Shown here: one piece after another, positions 26,470 to 35,638 of the stretch
Layout: the number at the start of each line of letters is the position of its first letter
Numbering within the stretch: position 1 is the stretch's first letter
Origin: CAWFYI01 sp963820105
Lineage (GTDB): Bacteria; Patescibacteriota; Saccharimonadia; Saccharimonadales; UBA4665
DNA: 64,000 bases
Assembly: GCA_963820105.1 (NCBI GenBank)
Contig: CAWFYI010000001.1
Location: 868,001 to 932,000, forward strand
Direction: 5' to 3'
Position numbers and translations under genes: made by a program
Notes under the pieces: model-generated
The model's input: only the letters and a program-made list of their open reading frames with translations
Told to the model about the DNA's origin: nothing
Database searches by the model: none

Positions 26470-27378
26470 TTATCTTGCTTTGAGCTGGCGGCCCGCGGAA
26501 GCCAGCGCCCTCTGAGCTTGGGCGGAGAAGTCTTCCAGCACCTGGGGCAGTATTTTGCCGCGGGTTTTAACGACGCTTAACGGGCAGCCGATGGTCAGGA
26601 TACGGCCGTCCTTTTTCAGCGCCGACAGCCGATCGTCGCGCAATAGGTCCTTGGTCAGGACGTAGGGCAGGGCGGCGATACCGCGGCCGCGCAGGACGGT
26701 GTGCAGCATAATAGTCGGGCTGGTGGAGTACAGCGCCGGCCCGGGCGTGGTGATGCCCAGCTTACGCAGGCCGGCATGAAGATGGCCGTAGGTAGTAGAG
26801 TGCCGGTCGTAACTGATGAAGTCCGTTAATTTTTTCGCTTGGAGTGCGGATTGGAAATCGTCTAGGCGATCGGGGCGGCACACCAGGACAAACGGCTCGG
26901 GACCTATAGGTTCTATGTCGAGGTTGGGGTGAATGGCATTTGCCCGGACAGCGAACGCCAGGTCGATCTCGCGGTTCTCCACCGCGGCGCGCAGATAGCG
27001 CGAATCATTGACGATTATGGAAATATCGGCCTTTGATTCAAGCTCGTCCATAGGCTCGCCGGCGTCATTCAGGGCGGCAGCCACGCTGTCTATCATGCCG
27101 ACCGTGACATGCGGGCGCTTGCGGGCCAGTTCCGTCAGTTTCGTGCGCAGGTTTTCGTCGGCTGTGCGGTGTTCGGTCGCCGCGGCATAGACGACCTGGC
27201 CGGCATCTGTGAGTTCCAGCGTTCGGCTGGGGCGCACCAGCAACGACGTTCTGAGTTCGCGCTCCAGCTTGTTGATCGACAGTGTCAGCGCGGGCTGCGA
27301 AATATGCAGGTCTTTGGCCGCCTGTGTAAAACTTTTCCGTTCAACCAGCCGGGCGAACCTCTGTAATCTATCGTCCAT
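26470..27378 (-). CDS. LysR-family transcriptional regulator
   Basis: 302 aa. Residues 1-60 hold the winged HTH (FARLVERKSFTQAAKDLHISQPALTLSINKLERELR). Residues about 90-295 are the periplasmic-binding-protein-like effector domain. The gene is divergent from inositol-phosphate synthase across a 90-nt AT-rich gap, the usual LysR arrangement, so that gene and itself are the likely targets. The effector is unknown. Confidence 0.93.
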   Translation of the reverse strand: MDDRLQRFARLVERKSFTQAAKDLHISQPALTLSINKLERELRTSLLVRPSRTLELTDAGQVVYAAATEHRTADENLRTKLTELARKRPHVTVGMIDSVAAALNDAGEPMDELESKADISIIVNDSRYLRAAVENREIDLAFAVRANAIHPNLDIEPIGPEPFVLVCRPDRLDDFQSALQAKKLTDFISYDRHSTTYGHLHAGLRKLGITTPGPALYSTSPTIMLHTVLRGRGIAALPYVLTKDLLRDDRLSALKKDGRILTIGCPLSVVKTRGKILPQVLEDFSAQAQRALASAGRQLKAR

Positions 27379-27468
27379 AAGTTTTATTTATACTATCATA
27401 TAAATTATATATTTGTCTTATGCGCGGTTTTTCCATAGCATTGTCGGCACAGGAGGGTAACTTTAACT
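27379..27468. promoter_or_regulatory. Divergent regulatory region, LysR / inositol-phosphate synthase
   Basis: An AT-rich stretch contains the near-palindrome ATATAAATTATAT (about 27408-27420), a candidate LysR box. AGGAGGG lies before ATG 27469. I cannot place -35/-10 boxes with certainty. Confidence 0.45.
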
Positions 27469-28680
27469 ATGGCTAAGCGCACTATCAAGGTCGCTATTGT
27501 CGGAGTCGGCAACTGCGCATCATCCCTGTTACAGGGAATACATTATTACAAGGACGTAAGTGATGACGGGTTCGTGCCCGGGCTCATGCACGTTAATTTC
27601 GGGGGCTATCATATCCGCGACATCGAGGTCGTAGCGGCGTTCGACGTGAACGGCAACAAGGTGGGCAAGGACATCGCTGAAGCGATTTATGCCGAGCCGA
27701 ACAACACCGCGGTATTCTCGAAAGTACCGAAGACCGGCGTGAAGGTTTCGCGCGGGCCGGTGTTGGACGGGGTGAACAAGTATACCGCGCCGCTGGTGCC
27801 GGTCGACCCCAAGCAGAAGCCCGTGGACGTGGTTAAGGTGTTGAAAGAAAGCGGCGCCGAGGCTGTGATCAACTACTTGCCGGTAGGTTCGCAGGAAGGC
27901 ACCGAGTTCTACGCCCAGGCAGCCATCGACGCCGGCTGCGGGTTCGTAAACTGCATCCCGGTGTTCATCGCTTCTACGCCCAAGTGGGCCAAGAAGTTCG
28001 AGGACGCCGGCCTGCCGGTGATCGGCGACGACATCAAAGCCCAGGTGGGAGCAACCATCGTGCACCGCACGCTGACCAATCTGTTCCTGGACCGCGGCAT
28101 GAAGATTCAACGCACCTACCAACTGAACACCGGGGGCAACACGGACTTTTTGAACATGCTGGAGCGCGACCGGCTGACGCACAAGAAGATTTCAAAGACA
28201 GAGGCTGTGCAGTCGCAGATTGAAGCCCGCGGCCAGACGATAAAGGAAGAGGATATCCATGTCGGGCCGTCGGACTACGTGCCGTGGCAGAAAGACAATA
28301 AGATATGTTTCATCCGCATCGAGAGCAAGCACTTCGGCGACGTGCCGATGAACCTGGAGCTGCGCCTGTCCGTAGAGGATTCGCCGAACTCGGCCGGGGT
28401 AGCGATTGATTCGATCCGATGCCTGAAACTGGCGCTGGACAACGGTCTTTCGGGAGCGATCATCGAGCCGGCGGCCTACTTCCAGAAACATCCGCCCAAA
28501 CAGATCGAGGACCGCACCGCACGAGAATTAGTAGAACAGTACATCGCGCGCTACGGGCACAAGCAGGCGGAAGCCGCGCGGCCCGCAAGTCCGGCAGGCC
28601 GCCCGAAGGCAGGCCCGAAGGCAGGCCCGAACCCGCAGGTGCGCAGCAAACGGCCCGCCCAGGTTCTACAGGAAGTGTAA
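27469..28680 (+). CDS. ino1: Myo-inositol-1-phosphate synthase
   Basis: 403 aa, of the actinobacterial/archaeal short type. It turns glucose-6-P into inositol-1-phosphate with NAD. NAD loop VAIVGVGNCASSLLQG, then VIGDDIKAQVGATIVHR, QLNTGGNTDFLNM and ESKHFGDVPMNL around the active site. The last 37 residues are a Pro/Ala/Gly/Lys tail with repeated AGPKAGP units (short direct repeats near 28605-28632), absent from the core family. The product may feed inositol phospholipids; no partner is seen here. Confidence 0.93.
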   Translation: MAKRTIKVAIVGVGNCASSLLQGIHYYKDVSDDGFVPGLMHVNFGGYHIRDIEVVAAFDVNGNKVGKDIAEAIYAEPNNTAVFSKVPKTGVKVSRGPVLDGVNKYTAPLVPVDPKQKPVDVVKVLKESGAEAVINYLPVGSQEGTEFYAQAAIDAGCGFVNCIPVFIASTPKWAKKFEDAGLPVIGDDIKAQVGATIVHRTLTNLFLDRGMKIQRTYQLNTGGNTDFLNMLERDRLTHKKISKTEAVQSQIEARGQTIKEEDIHVGPSDYVPWQKDNKICFIRIESKHFGDVPMNLELRLSVEDSPNSAGVAIDSIRCLKLALDNGLSGAIIEPAAYFQKHPPKQIEDRTARELVEQYIARYGHKQAEAARPASPAGRPKAGPKAGPNPQVRSKRPAQVLQEV

Positions 28681-28772
28681 CCAATTTTACAGGCCTTGGG
28701 CCGATTAACAGCTACTCTGGTACATAGCATCTTTAAGCTTTAGCTTAGGCACTGGAAGGGAACGACTTACGA

Positions 28773-29018
28773 ATGGGAGCAGAACAAGTCAGAGTACGGA
28801 GTGGGGGCGAAGGAGACGGTCAGGAAGCGGACGCGGAAGTGCCTGGTTCGTTCTGCTACGTGTCAGAATTGGCCAAGGTATCGTGGGAGCTGGGGCACGG
28901 GGCGCTGTCCGGCATAGCCGGAGGCGCGACGCGTGCGATACCGAAACTAAGCCCCGCGGGCATACGGGCGGAAGCTGACGCAGCTCTTGATGAAGGCATG
29001 AAACTAGAAGACGCCTAA
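28773..29018 (+). CDS. Small hypothetical protein
   Basis: 81 aa with a GGAAGGGAA ribosome site before ATG 28773. The head is Gly/Glu-rich and charged; residues about 40-60 are mildly hydrophobic (LGHGALSGIAGGATRAI). One Cys. No family recognised. Confidence 0.5.
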   Translation: MGAEQVRVRSGGEGDGQEADAEVPGSFCYVSELAKVSWELGHGALSGIAGGATRAIPKLSPAGIRAEADAALDEGMKLEDA

Positions 29019-29087
29019 GGTTTTAAAATTGTCAATCTGTGGGCACCGGCGAAACTTTATGCGTTCGGCTTATGCTATACTCCGAAT

Positions 29088-29579
29088 ATGGATACGCCCT
29101 CTGGTGGGAAAGTGCCTTTTAGGGAGCAGCTGAAAGCGCCATTGTCGCCGTTTACGACGCCGCTTGGGGCTTTCAGGCCGTTCAACTGGCATAAGGCGCA
29201 TAAGGCTAAGTTGTCCAAAGGTGAGCGCGCGGCCGATAAGCTGCGCAACGGCATGGGCAGTTGGACTTTCGTGTTCTTGTTCCTGATTTTCATGGGCCTT
29301 TGGGCATTACTTAATACCGTGGGACTCGTAAATCACTGGGACAAATATCCGTTCATTCTGCTTAACCTGTTCCTGTCGATGATTGCCGGCCTGCAGGGCG
29401 CCATCCTGCTAATTGCCGCCAAGCGTGTAGACGGTATCAGCGCGGCAATGGCCGAGCATGATTACCAGACCAATGTGGCAGCAAAAAAAGAACTTGAAGA
29501 GCTTATGGAAGTCAATCATGAGCAATTGAAGCGCCTGGAAGAACTTATCGCGCTGCTTAAACGCGAAGGCAAGATCTAG
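29088..29579 (+). CDS. DUF1003 membrane protein
   Basis: 163 aa. Two transmembrane helices, about residues 61-80 (TFVFLFLIFMGLWALLN) and 92-113 (PFILLNLFLSMIAGLQG), followed by AEHDYQTNVAAKKELEEL and a coiled C-terminus: the DUF1003 pattern. The function is unknown; small membrane partners of transporters have been proposed for the family. TATACT (29076-29081) ends 6 nt before the ATG, so a leaderless message is likely. Confidence 0.85.
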   Translation: MDTPSGGKVPFREQLKAPLSPFTTPLGAFRPFNWHKAHKAKLSKGERAADKLRNGMGSWTFVFLFLIFMGLWALLNTVGLVNHWDKYPFILLNLFLSMIAGLQGAILLIAAKRVDGISAAMAEHDYQTNVAAKKELEELMEVNHEQLKRLEELIALLKREGKI

Positions 29580-29670
29580 AACACTGGTGTTGGTGTTGTG
29601 GGAAAATTAACAGCCGGTTCCCTCTGGCTGGACTATCATATGTGCGGTGGAGTAAGACGGAGGGGGAGTT

Positions 29671-29763
29671 ATGACAAATCAGACGATAGCACGTACGCGA
29701 AGATTGCGTTCCAAGGCATCGGCTCAGCCGAGAGCTTGGTGGCGCACGTATCTAAGTTATTAG
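29671..29763 (+). CDS. Possible 30-aa basic peptide
   Basis: ATG 29671, stop TAG 29761-29763, preceded by GGAGGGGGAG at ideal spacing, the strongest ribosome site in this region. Composition: Arg-rich (seven Arg) with two Trp near the end. It overlaps no other gene. It could be a leader peptide or simply chance. Confidence 0.35.
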   Translation: MTNQTIARTRRLRSKASAQPRAWWRTYLSY

Positions 29764-29779
29764 CTATTAGCCGGCCTTG

Positions 29780-30694
29780 TCAGCCGCGCCGGTCGCGCGC
29801 GGTTGCTAGTCGTTTATCAACCTCTGTAGACAATGATTCGTCAATACTCCTAGGCCACAGGCCGTGCGAGCTCACGTATGCTATTTCCATCGCGTAGTAC
29901 AGTATTTGCGCTTGAATATATATCCAGAACAGCAGACCCAGAGTGATGGCGAAGTAGCTGTACAGAGCATCCAGATTCTTGAGTTCGCGAGCTACTATGT
30001 AGCCCCCCAGTGATTGCAGTATCACCAGCCCGATGGCGGCCGCGGCCGCTCCGACCCGTGTTTCTTTGAGCGGCAGATGGCGCGGAAGACTGAAGTCAAG
30101 CAAGAGCTTGAACATCCAGAACAGTATGAATACGTCCAGAAGGGTTGAAAGAGCGCGGAAAACCATGCCGTGATGCCCTGTAGCGCTGGCCAGACCGGCC
30201 AGGATCGAAGCCGTTACAAGCCCCAGGCTGCCTACGGCCAACAGCAAAAGGCTCTTGATCAACGACTTGGGGAAACCGTCGCGCTGCGACTCCGGTACCT
30301 GCCAGATTTGCTGGACGCTTTTGCGGAAGGCATCGGCCACGCCGCGGGCGCCGTACAGAGTAAACACTATGCCGGCCGCAAGCGCCAGGCCGCTACGGTG
30401 CAACCCCTGTACATGCTCGGACAGCTGGCTGCCCAGAAGCGGAAAATAGTTGGTCACTCCTTTGATCACGGTATCCTGCAGCTCGGGATGGCTGCCTATA
30501 ACGTTGTTAGTCACGGTCGTGAGCACCAGGAGCAACGGAAAAAGCGACAGGAAACCATAGTAGGTAAGCAGAGCGGCTTTGGCGCCGGCCGAATCTTCGC
30601 TATACCTTTTTATAACGGCAAAACCGAAAGCCGTTACACGGTGCCGCTGTTGAAACACATCCAATCGGCGCACCATTTTTTGTAAGGCGTTCAT
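29780..30694 (-). CDS. YihY/BrkB family inner-membrane protein
   Basis: 304 aa from ATG 30694. Six hydrophobic helices. GAKAALLTYYGFLSLFPLLLVL near residue 40, TLYGARGVADAF and the C-terminal FWIYIQAQILYYAMEIAY are family hallmarks. Once thought to be RNase BN, the family is now regarded as membrane proteins of uncertain transport role. Transcribed alone. Confidence 0.9.
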   Translation of the reverse strand: MNALQKMVRRLDVFQQRHRVTAFGFAVIKRYSEDSAGAKAALLTYYGFLSLFPLLLVLTTVTNNVIGSHPELQDTVIKGVTNYFPLLGSQLSEHVQGLHRSGLALAAGIVFTLYGARGVADAFRKSVQQIWQVPESQRDGFPKSLIKSLLLLAVGSLGLVTASILAGLASATGHHGMVFRALSTLLDVFILFWMFKLLLDFSLPRHLPLKETRVGAAAAAIGLVILQSLGGYIVARELKNLDALYSYFAITLGLLFWIYIQAQILYYAMEIAYVSSHGLWPRSIDESLSTEVDKRLATARDRRG

Positions 30695-30799
30695 GTGCAA
30701 AGTTTAGACCATTAAGCGGTTTTGTAAAAATGTTTACAGCCTCATGCCAGCCATAGGACTAATAATATGTACATACAATACAAAGAAAGGGGGCACCAT

Positions 30800-30928
30800 A
30801 TGTCGAACGAAGAAATAGAAGCCTTGATGGAAAGTTTCGAAAAATGGGACGCCAAGCGCGCCAAGCACGATTTCATACACAGGATGGAGCGGAAGCTAAA
30901 TCGCAAGGAGAGAGTAAGCGCGGGCTAG
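30800..30928 (+). CDS. 42-aa charged protein
   Basis: ATG 30800 after AAAGGGGG. It begins MSNEEIEALMESFEKWDAKR and is a single charged helix ending in Lys/Arg. The stop overlaps the stop of the convergent gene at 30925. Spacing and ribosome site argue for a real small gene; function unknown. Confidence 0.5.
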   Translation: MSNEEIEALMESFEKWDAKRAKHDFIHRMERKLNRKERVSAG

Positions 30929-31698
30929 TAGCGTATGCGGTGCATCAGACGGTCGATAGCATCGTGATCGCGCTCTTCAAAAGGAAGGTACGAGGATAAC
31001 ATGCTGGCTATCCTGTCTTCGTCTTCAGGCGCGTAGTATATGGTGGTGGGCACGGCGAAACGCTTCATGGGCATGAAGACTATGCTGGAAAAGGCGCCTT
31101 CCGGCAGTACGGAGAACGATCGGAAATCATCATAGCCGAAGTGCTTCTTGCCTATGCTTAGTCCATCCGTGTCAATCCGGTATTCCAATTGCCGCGGTTT
31201 ATGACCACCGTAAACGCCCAGCATCAAGGCGGCTATTATTACCACGCTGACCGAGATAAGATCCCTGCTTATGAAGTACACCAGGGCGGCAAGGGCTAGA
31301 GCGCCGGCGGCAAGGGCGGCATACCAGCCGAATGATTTGTCGTGAGCTATAAATTCTGATGCCGTCCAGCTGATTGGCTGTAAGTCTGGGGCAACTTCGT
31401 CATCCGGAGCCGGGCCGCCGTCTGGAGCGGGGCCATCACCCTGGACCGCGCCGTCATCTGAACTGTTGTCAGGGGTCTGGGGTGCCTCGGCTTCTGGCGC
31501 TGCTACAGGGGGCGTTTCGCCGGCCTTGGGTTTCGTGGCAGGGGGCGGAGCGGGTGATTCCTGTGGGGCAGGCGCCTCCGAAGGAGCAGACGGAGCGGTA
31601 GACGGTGCCGGAGTCCCGGAAGCGGCGCGCGCTGTAGGCGCGACGGTCTGGCCGGGCTGCGCTTGCTGTGCGGGCTGCTGGTCGTCGCTTGATTCCAT
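30925..31698 (-). CDS. Pro/Ala-rich membrane protein with PH-like C-terminal domain
   Basis: 257 aa from ATG 31698. Residues 1-105 are a disordered Pro/Ala/Gln segment. Two helices lie near residues 125-165 (WYAALAAGALALAALVYFIS and SVSVVIIAALMLGVYGG). The last 90 residues (YRIDTDGLSIGKKHFGYDDF) look like a small beta domain as in bacterial PH-domain membrane proteins; that is inference. No known role. Confidence 0.65.
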   Translation of the reverse strand: MESSDDQQPAQQAQPGQTVAPTARAASGTPAPSTAPSAPSEAPAPQESPAPPPATKPKAGETPPVAAPEAEAPQTPDNSSDDGAVQGDGPAPDGGPAPDDEVAPDLQPISWTASEFIAHDKSFGWYAALAAGALALAALVYFISRDLISVSVVIIAALMLGVYGGHKPRQLEYRIDTDGLSIGKKHFGYDDFRSFSVLPEGAFSSIVFMPMKRFAVPTTIYYAPEDEDRIASMLSSYLPFEERDHDAIDRLMHRIRY

Positions 31699-31769
31699 AA
31701 GCGTTATTGTACCCCAGTTCATTGGTCAAGACAAAGACGACGCCCGGAAGCGCCGCCAGCGTGATAATT

Positions 31770-31798
31770 TTGGAAAGGCCAGCTAATCCTGATATAAT
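31770..31798 (+). promoter_or_regulatory. tRNA-Ser operon promoter
   Basis: TTGGAA (31770-31775), 17 nt, TATAAT (31793-31798), about 47 nt upstream of two serine tRNAs. Confidence 0.7.
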
Positions 31799-31844
31799 CA
31801 CCCCTGTTACGAGGCTCAGTCAAATGTTCAAGGGTCGCGTCCAA

Positions 31845-31934
31845 GGAAGGGTGTCCGAGCGGTTTAAGGAACTGGTCTTGAAAACCAGCGTGCCGGAAAC
31901 GGTACCGTGGGTTCGAATCCCACCCCTTCCGCCA
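31845..31934 (+). tRNA. tRNA-Ser (TGA), reads UCN
   Basis: 90 nt, acceptor GGAAGGG/CCCTTCC, anticodon loop CTTGAAA, long variable arm, TTCGAAT T-loop and encoded CCA. Confidence 0.95.
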
Positions 31935-31968
31935 AAATCAGTTAAAATAAAAGTCTGTACCAGGACAT

Positions 31969-32061
31969 GGAGAGGTACCCAAGTGGCTGAAGGGGTCGGT
32001 TTGCTAAATCGATAGGGGGGCGTTAGCCCCCGCGAGGGTTCGAATCCCTCTCTCTCCGCCA
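31969..32061 (+). tRNA. tRNA-Ser (GCT), reads AGC/AGU
   Basis: 93 nt, anticodon stem-loop TCGGT-TTGCTAA-ATCGA, very long variable arm (GGGGGCG...CCCCC region), encoded CCA. Cotranscribed with tRNA-Ser(TGA). Confidence 0.93.
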
Positions 32062-32063
32062 AT

Positions 32064-32095
32064 AAAATAACACTGGCTAGCGCCGGTGTTATTTT
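32064..32095 (+). terminator. Terminator of the tRNA-Ser operon
   Basis: A 14-bp stem, AAAATAACACTGGC (32064-32077) with GCCGGTGTTATTTT (32082-32095), loop TAGC. Works in either direction, so it may also serve the convergent glycosyltransferase gene. Confidence 0.85.
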
Positions 32096-32140
32096 ATGAC
32101 TGGCAAAACGCGCGGAACCCGGGGCGTGGCTACCGCCCGG

Positions 32141-33607
32141 TTACTGATCCGCGGCATTGCGCAGAATAAATTCATTGGAAGAGCTTAGCGGCCCGTATAT
32201 GGGGTTCACATAGTGTACGTATTGCCTGGCGCCACCGTAGTAAATGAACGAGAATACTATAACCAGAGCAAGAGAAGCCTTTATGGCCGGACCGGGCAGC
32301 AGACGGCTGTCTTTGAGCGCCTGGCGCAACCCCAAAGCCAAAAATACGTATATGTATATCAATATAGGCAGTACGTATCTGCCATGTATGGCCAGCGGTT
32401 CGCCTAATTGCCGATAGTCATGATAATTCTTCGCCCACAGGAAAAACAGATAAATAAGACTTACTATGCCCGCCGCCATAAGGCCTTTGTCTTTACGTAG
32501 CGCCCCGAAGTTCACGACGGCGCATATGAACATTCCGGCTCCTAACACGGTAACTATGAGTAAGTAAGGCGGCGGTGCGTATAGGTTACCCCGCAGGGGT
32601 ACCTGCGCGCTGAAAAGCTGGAACGTAACCGACGTCAACCAGTAGGCGCTGTAGTGCAGCACGCCTTGGCCGGGCTGATGTCCTCGGTTATATTCCCACA
32701 GCATGTGGTTGCGGTTCCAGACATAGTAATCCGCGCAGTCCTTAACGTTAAGGACCTGGTCGCATTGCGGCACCGGATTATGATATCTGACGAGATTGAC
32801 TCCATAAATCCGAATGAACATAAAACTGCCAAGCGCCGCCGCTATAAGCAGCGATAACTTGGCCCCCCGGCCGATATTCGCAAAGCTTTCCTTGGCATCA
32901 GCCTTGAGCCCAGCGGCATTCACCCGCCACAGGCGAATGATTTTCCAGGCTACCAGAACCGTTATAGCCAGCATCAGGGGGAGGAACGCGAATTTAACCA
33001 GACTTGAGAATAAGCACAAGACCAACAATATCAACAGCGTCTTGGTATTGAATCTGCCTTTTTCGAGTTGCTGTAGGAATAACACTGTCCAATATATGCA
33101 CAGGCTAACAGCTAGGACGAACAGGTTATCGTAACTGATCTGAGCCGACAAGACCGCCATAAGCGGTGTCAGAGCCAAGGCTAGCATCAGTACGTTAGCC
33201 AGAGGATTGGAAATGCGCAGCAGCCGCAGGAGTTTTCTAATGACTAAAAGGCTCGTCACGGCCAGAGCTATGTTCACGAAACGCAGGCCGATTACCTGTA
33301 TTACCGTGTCATGAGTAAACAAGCTTATGATGCGGTAAGGAAAACTCATCAGGTAGTGATACAGCGTAGATGTATTTTGGATAAGCGCCCCGAACCTGTA
33401 TGTATCGCTGGTCTGGCTGGTGACCACGGGGTTGAGCCTATGTGCAAAGAACTGTATCAGGTTGAAATGATAGCCTTCGTCAAAGGCCATGGGGAAGCGG
33501 CTGGTCAGCGCCAGCCAGCAGCTTTCGGCTGCGAAGAGCAGCAGAGTGAGCTGGAACGTCCAAGGTGAGCCGAGCGCTTTGTCTAATCTGCGGATTTGTT
33601 TCTTCAT
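32141..33607 (-). CDS. Polytopic membrane glycosyltransferase (PMT/ArnT-like)
   Basis: 488 aa from ATG 33607; an in-frame ATG at 33685 lies inside comF. About eleven hydrophobic helices. The first loop carries PMAFDEGYHFNL, the acidic first-loop motif (D-E) of GT-C enzymes that use lipid-linked sugars. It probably glycosylates envelope lipids or exported proteins; donor and acceptor are unknown. Convergent with the tRNA operon and downstream of comF. Confidence 0.75.
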   Translation of the reverse strand: MKKQIRRLDKALGSPWTFQLTLLLFAAESCWLALTSRFPMAFDEGYHFNLIQFFAHRLNPVVTSQTSDTYRFGALIQNTSTLYHYLMSFPYRIISLFTHDTVIQVIGLRFVNIALAVTSLLVIRKLLRLLRISNPLANVLMLALALTPLMAVLSAQISYDNLFVLAVSLCIYWTVLFLQQLEKGRFNTKTLLILLVLCLFSSLVKFAFLPLMLAITVLVAWKIIRLWRVNAAGLKADAKESFANIGRGAKLSLLIAAALGSFMFIRIYGVNLVRYHNPVPQCDQVLNVKDCADYYVWNRNHMLWEYNRGHQPGQGVLHYSAYWLTSVTFQLFSAQVPLRGNLYAPPPYLLIVTVLGAGMFICAVVNFGALRKDKGLMAAGIVSLIYLFFLWAKNYHDYRQLGEPLAIHGRYVLPILIYIYVFLALGLRQALKDSRLLPGPAIKASLALVIVFSFIYYGGARQYVHYVNPIYGPLSSSNEFILRNAADQ

Positions 33608-33641
33608 ACAATAATCTCTCCCAATTCTAGCAGAGGATCTC

Positions 33642-34319
33642 TCAGGCCCGCGCGAAAACTGTGGCCGATACGCGGCCGGCGCCATGCGCCTTAAGGGCCT
33701 TAGCCGCCGCCTCCAAAGTGGCGCCGGTGGTCATGACGTCATCGATTAGAAGTACATACCTCTTGTGCAAGGAATACGACTTACCGGCGTCACGCACACG
33801 GAAGACGCCGTGCATCTGGCGCAAGCGTTGCTGCCTGGAGGTGCCGACCTGCCGGCTATGTCCGCTACGGACCAGGCATTCCACATAAGACAGGCGCGTC
33901 TGCCGGCTTAGCTCGCGGGCCAGCAGCTTGGCCTGGTCATAGCCGCGTCCGCGGACGCGGCTGGCGGCAGTCGGCACCGGAACTATTATCATATTGCCGG
34001 CCTCCGCCCCTATCATAGGGGACAGGTGGGCCGCCATTACCTTTGCGGCCCCACGCGCCCCAGAGAACTTCAACCTCAGCACAAGCTCCTTAGCGATATC
34101 CGAGTAATCCGTTCCGGCTTGTACCGCGTACAAGCCTGTGGCGGCACTGCAGCCACTGCAATTCAGTGACCCGGTTGACGGCTTGAAACAATGGTGGCAG
34201 CGTTCTGGCGGAATATTAAGATGCGGTAAACAGGTTGGGCACAGCAGGCTGCCCTCGGCTAAGCAGCCGAGGCATTCATATGGGGCCAGTAGGGTCAATA
34301 CACGGTCAATAATGCTCAT
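33642..34319 (-). CDS. comFC: ComF family phosphoribosyltransferase-like protein
   Basis: 225 aa. N-terminal zinc ribbon with Cys pairs (CLGCLAEG, CPTC, CHHC, CSGC). PRTase fold with VPVPTAASRVRGRGYDQAKLLAREL and the PRPP loop VLLIDDVMTTGATL. ComF proteins help DNA uptake during competence, which suits a CPR cell that must import nucleic acids. The other competence genes are not in this window. Confidence 0.92.
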   Translation of the reverse strand: MSIIDRVLTLLAPYECLGCLAEGSLLCPTCLPHLNIPPERCHHCFKPSTGSLNCSGCSAATGLYAVQAGTDYSDIAKELVLRLKFSGARGAAKVMAAHLSPMIGAEAGNMIIVPVPTAASRVRGRGYDQAKLLARELSRQTRLSYVECLVRSGHSRQVGTSRQQRLRQMHGVFRVRDAGKSYSLHKRYVLLIDDVMTTGATLEAAAKALKAHGAGRVSATVFARA

Positions 34320-34357
34320 GTTGTGTTTATTGTGTTGTAAATAAGTGCCTCAAAGCG

Positions 34358-34387
34358 TTGCGTGCTGCTTACTGCCTAAGCTATACT
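34358..34387 (+). promoter_or_regulatory. Promoter for hsp20
   Basis: TTGCGT (34358-34363), 18 nt, TATACT (34382-34387). The leader is about 94 nt, long for this genome, with GGAGGG before ATG 34488; it could hold a thermosensor but I see no clear ROSE-type hairpin. Confidence 0.55.
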
Positions 34388-34487
34388 GCTACCAAGACAA
34401 AAATGCAAGATTTTTAATCTCTTTCTGGGTCCATAGCTTCAAAGAGCAGGTCACAGCATAGTAATAATTAATGGAGGGTAATCCGCT

Positions 34488-34976
34488 ATGGCGCGACGTA
34501 ATCGCGACGACGACTTATTATTGGAAGAAGATGAATTGACCGCAGCTTTCTTGGGCGACGAGACCGCTGTGGCCACTGAAGAGCAGCCGGCCCAGGCGGC
34601 CGGAGGCACAGCTCCGGCTGTTGACGATGAATGGGACGAGGACGAGAACTTGCCGGGACAGCTGGCCGTAGACGTATACGAAACCAAGCAGAAACTGGTA
34701 GTAAAGGCACGGACCGCCGGCGTGAACAAGGGCGATCTGGACGTCAGCATTTCCGACAATCAGCTGACCATACGCGGCACCTTGAGCTCCGGCTCGGAAG
34801 AAGGCGTAGAGAACTACTTCCTACAGGAGTGCTACTGGGGTGAATTTTCCCGCACCATCGCGCTACCCGTTCCCGTGAAGGAAGAAGAGATTGAAGCCGT
34901 GCTCAAAGACGGCGTACTGACCATCAGCTTTACCAAGGTTCAGCAGGACACGGTCAAGAAAATCCAGGTCCTCTAA
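34488..34976 (+). CDS. Small heat-shock protein Hsp20
   Basis: 162 aa. The acidic N-terminal arm (residues 1-55) is followed by an alpha-crystallin domain (LAVDVYETKQKLVVKARTAG, DVSISDNQLTIRG, FSRTIALPVPVKEEEIEA, LKDGVLTISF). It holds unfolding proteins without ATP. A bidirectional terminator follows. Confidence 0.93.
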   Translation: MARRNRDDDLLLEEDELTAAFLGDETAVATEEQPAQAAGGTAPAVDDEWDEDENLPGQLAVDVYETKQKLVVKARTAGVNKGDLDVSISDNQLTIRGTLSSGSEEGVENYFLQECYWGEFSRTIALPVPVKEEEIEAVLKDGVLTISFTKVQQDTVKKIQVL

Positions 34977-35030
34977 GCCCTGGCGCACGGTCCCTGGGTC
35001 ATAATTCAAAGGGTACTGGCATAGCATATA

Positions 35031-35059
35031 AAAAAACTCCCCTTTTATGGGGAGTTTTT
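35031..35059. terminator. Bidirectional terminator between hsp20 and the pilin array
   Basis: AAAAAACTCCCC (35031-35042), loop TTTTAT, GGGGAGTTTTT (35049-35059). A-run and T-run flank the stem, so it stops both convergent units. Confidence 0.9.
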
Positions 35060-35097
35060 GATTGTCCTTCGTACAATATAGAATCACACTAGGATCA

Positions 35098-35547
35098 TCA
35101 ACCGCCAAGCGCACTGGACTGGCTGAGCACGAAGTGGATGATTAGCTGGGCAAGGGCTACTATGACCAGACCGACTACGGCATAAATCAGGCTGTTCTTG
35201 GCTGCTCCCACGCGCCCGCTCTCGCCGCCAGAAATGATATAGCGGAAGCCACCGTAGATTATCATTATTACTGAGGCGCCGCCGACTACCAGTGAGAATG
35301 CGGTGATTATCTTCCTTGCAAGCTTGGTTATGTCGCTCTGGCCTACGTTCGTGCTTTGACAGTCTATGTTTGTACTGCCATTATTCGAAGGCAGCGAATT
35401 GATGGCGCCGTTGGCGACTGCTCCCTGGACGGCGTTACAACCGGCCGGGGCATCAGCGGTCGCGATGAGGGTTCCTCCTACCATAGGGGTAAGGAACATC
35501 GCCGCCGTGGACCATATAAGTATCTGTCTTTTGATTTTTTGAATCAT
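35098..35547 (-). CDS. VirB2/TrbC-like pilin 1
   Basis: 149 aa. Signal peptide (residues 1-32), short Cys-containing outer part, then two transmembrane helices separated by a small polar loop with YIISGGESGRVGAAKNS. This two-helix hairpin with a Gly/Lys loop is the VirB2/TrbC pilin plan. Last gene of a six-member array. Confidence 0.82.
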   Translation of the reverse strand: MIQKIKRQILIWSTAAMFLTPMVGGTLIATADAPAGCNAVQGAVANGAINSLPSNNGSTNIDCQSTNVGQSDITKLARKIITAFSLVVGGASVIMIIYGGFRYIISGGESGRVGAAKNSLIYAVVGLVIVALAQLIIHFVLSQSSALGG

Positions 35548-35638
35548 TTTTCTATGCCTTTCTTTAACACTACCTAACTTATACTACAAGCTTAAGCGTG
35601 AATCAAGCCGGATTGTGTAATATTGCTACGTCTTCCAT

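Noticed and set aside
29598..29897. 99-codon frame from GTG
   Set aside because: It overlaps the 3' end of the BrkB gene, has no ribosome site and no sensible composition.
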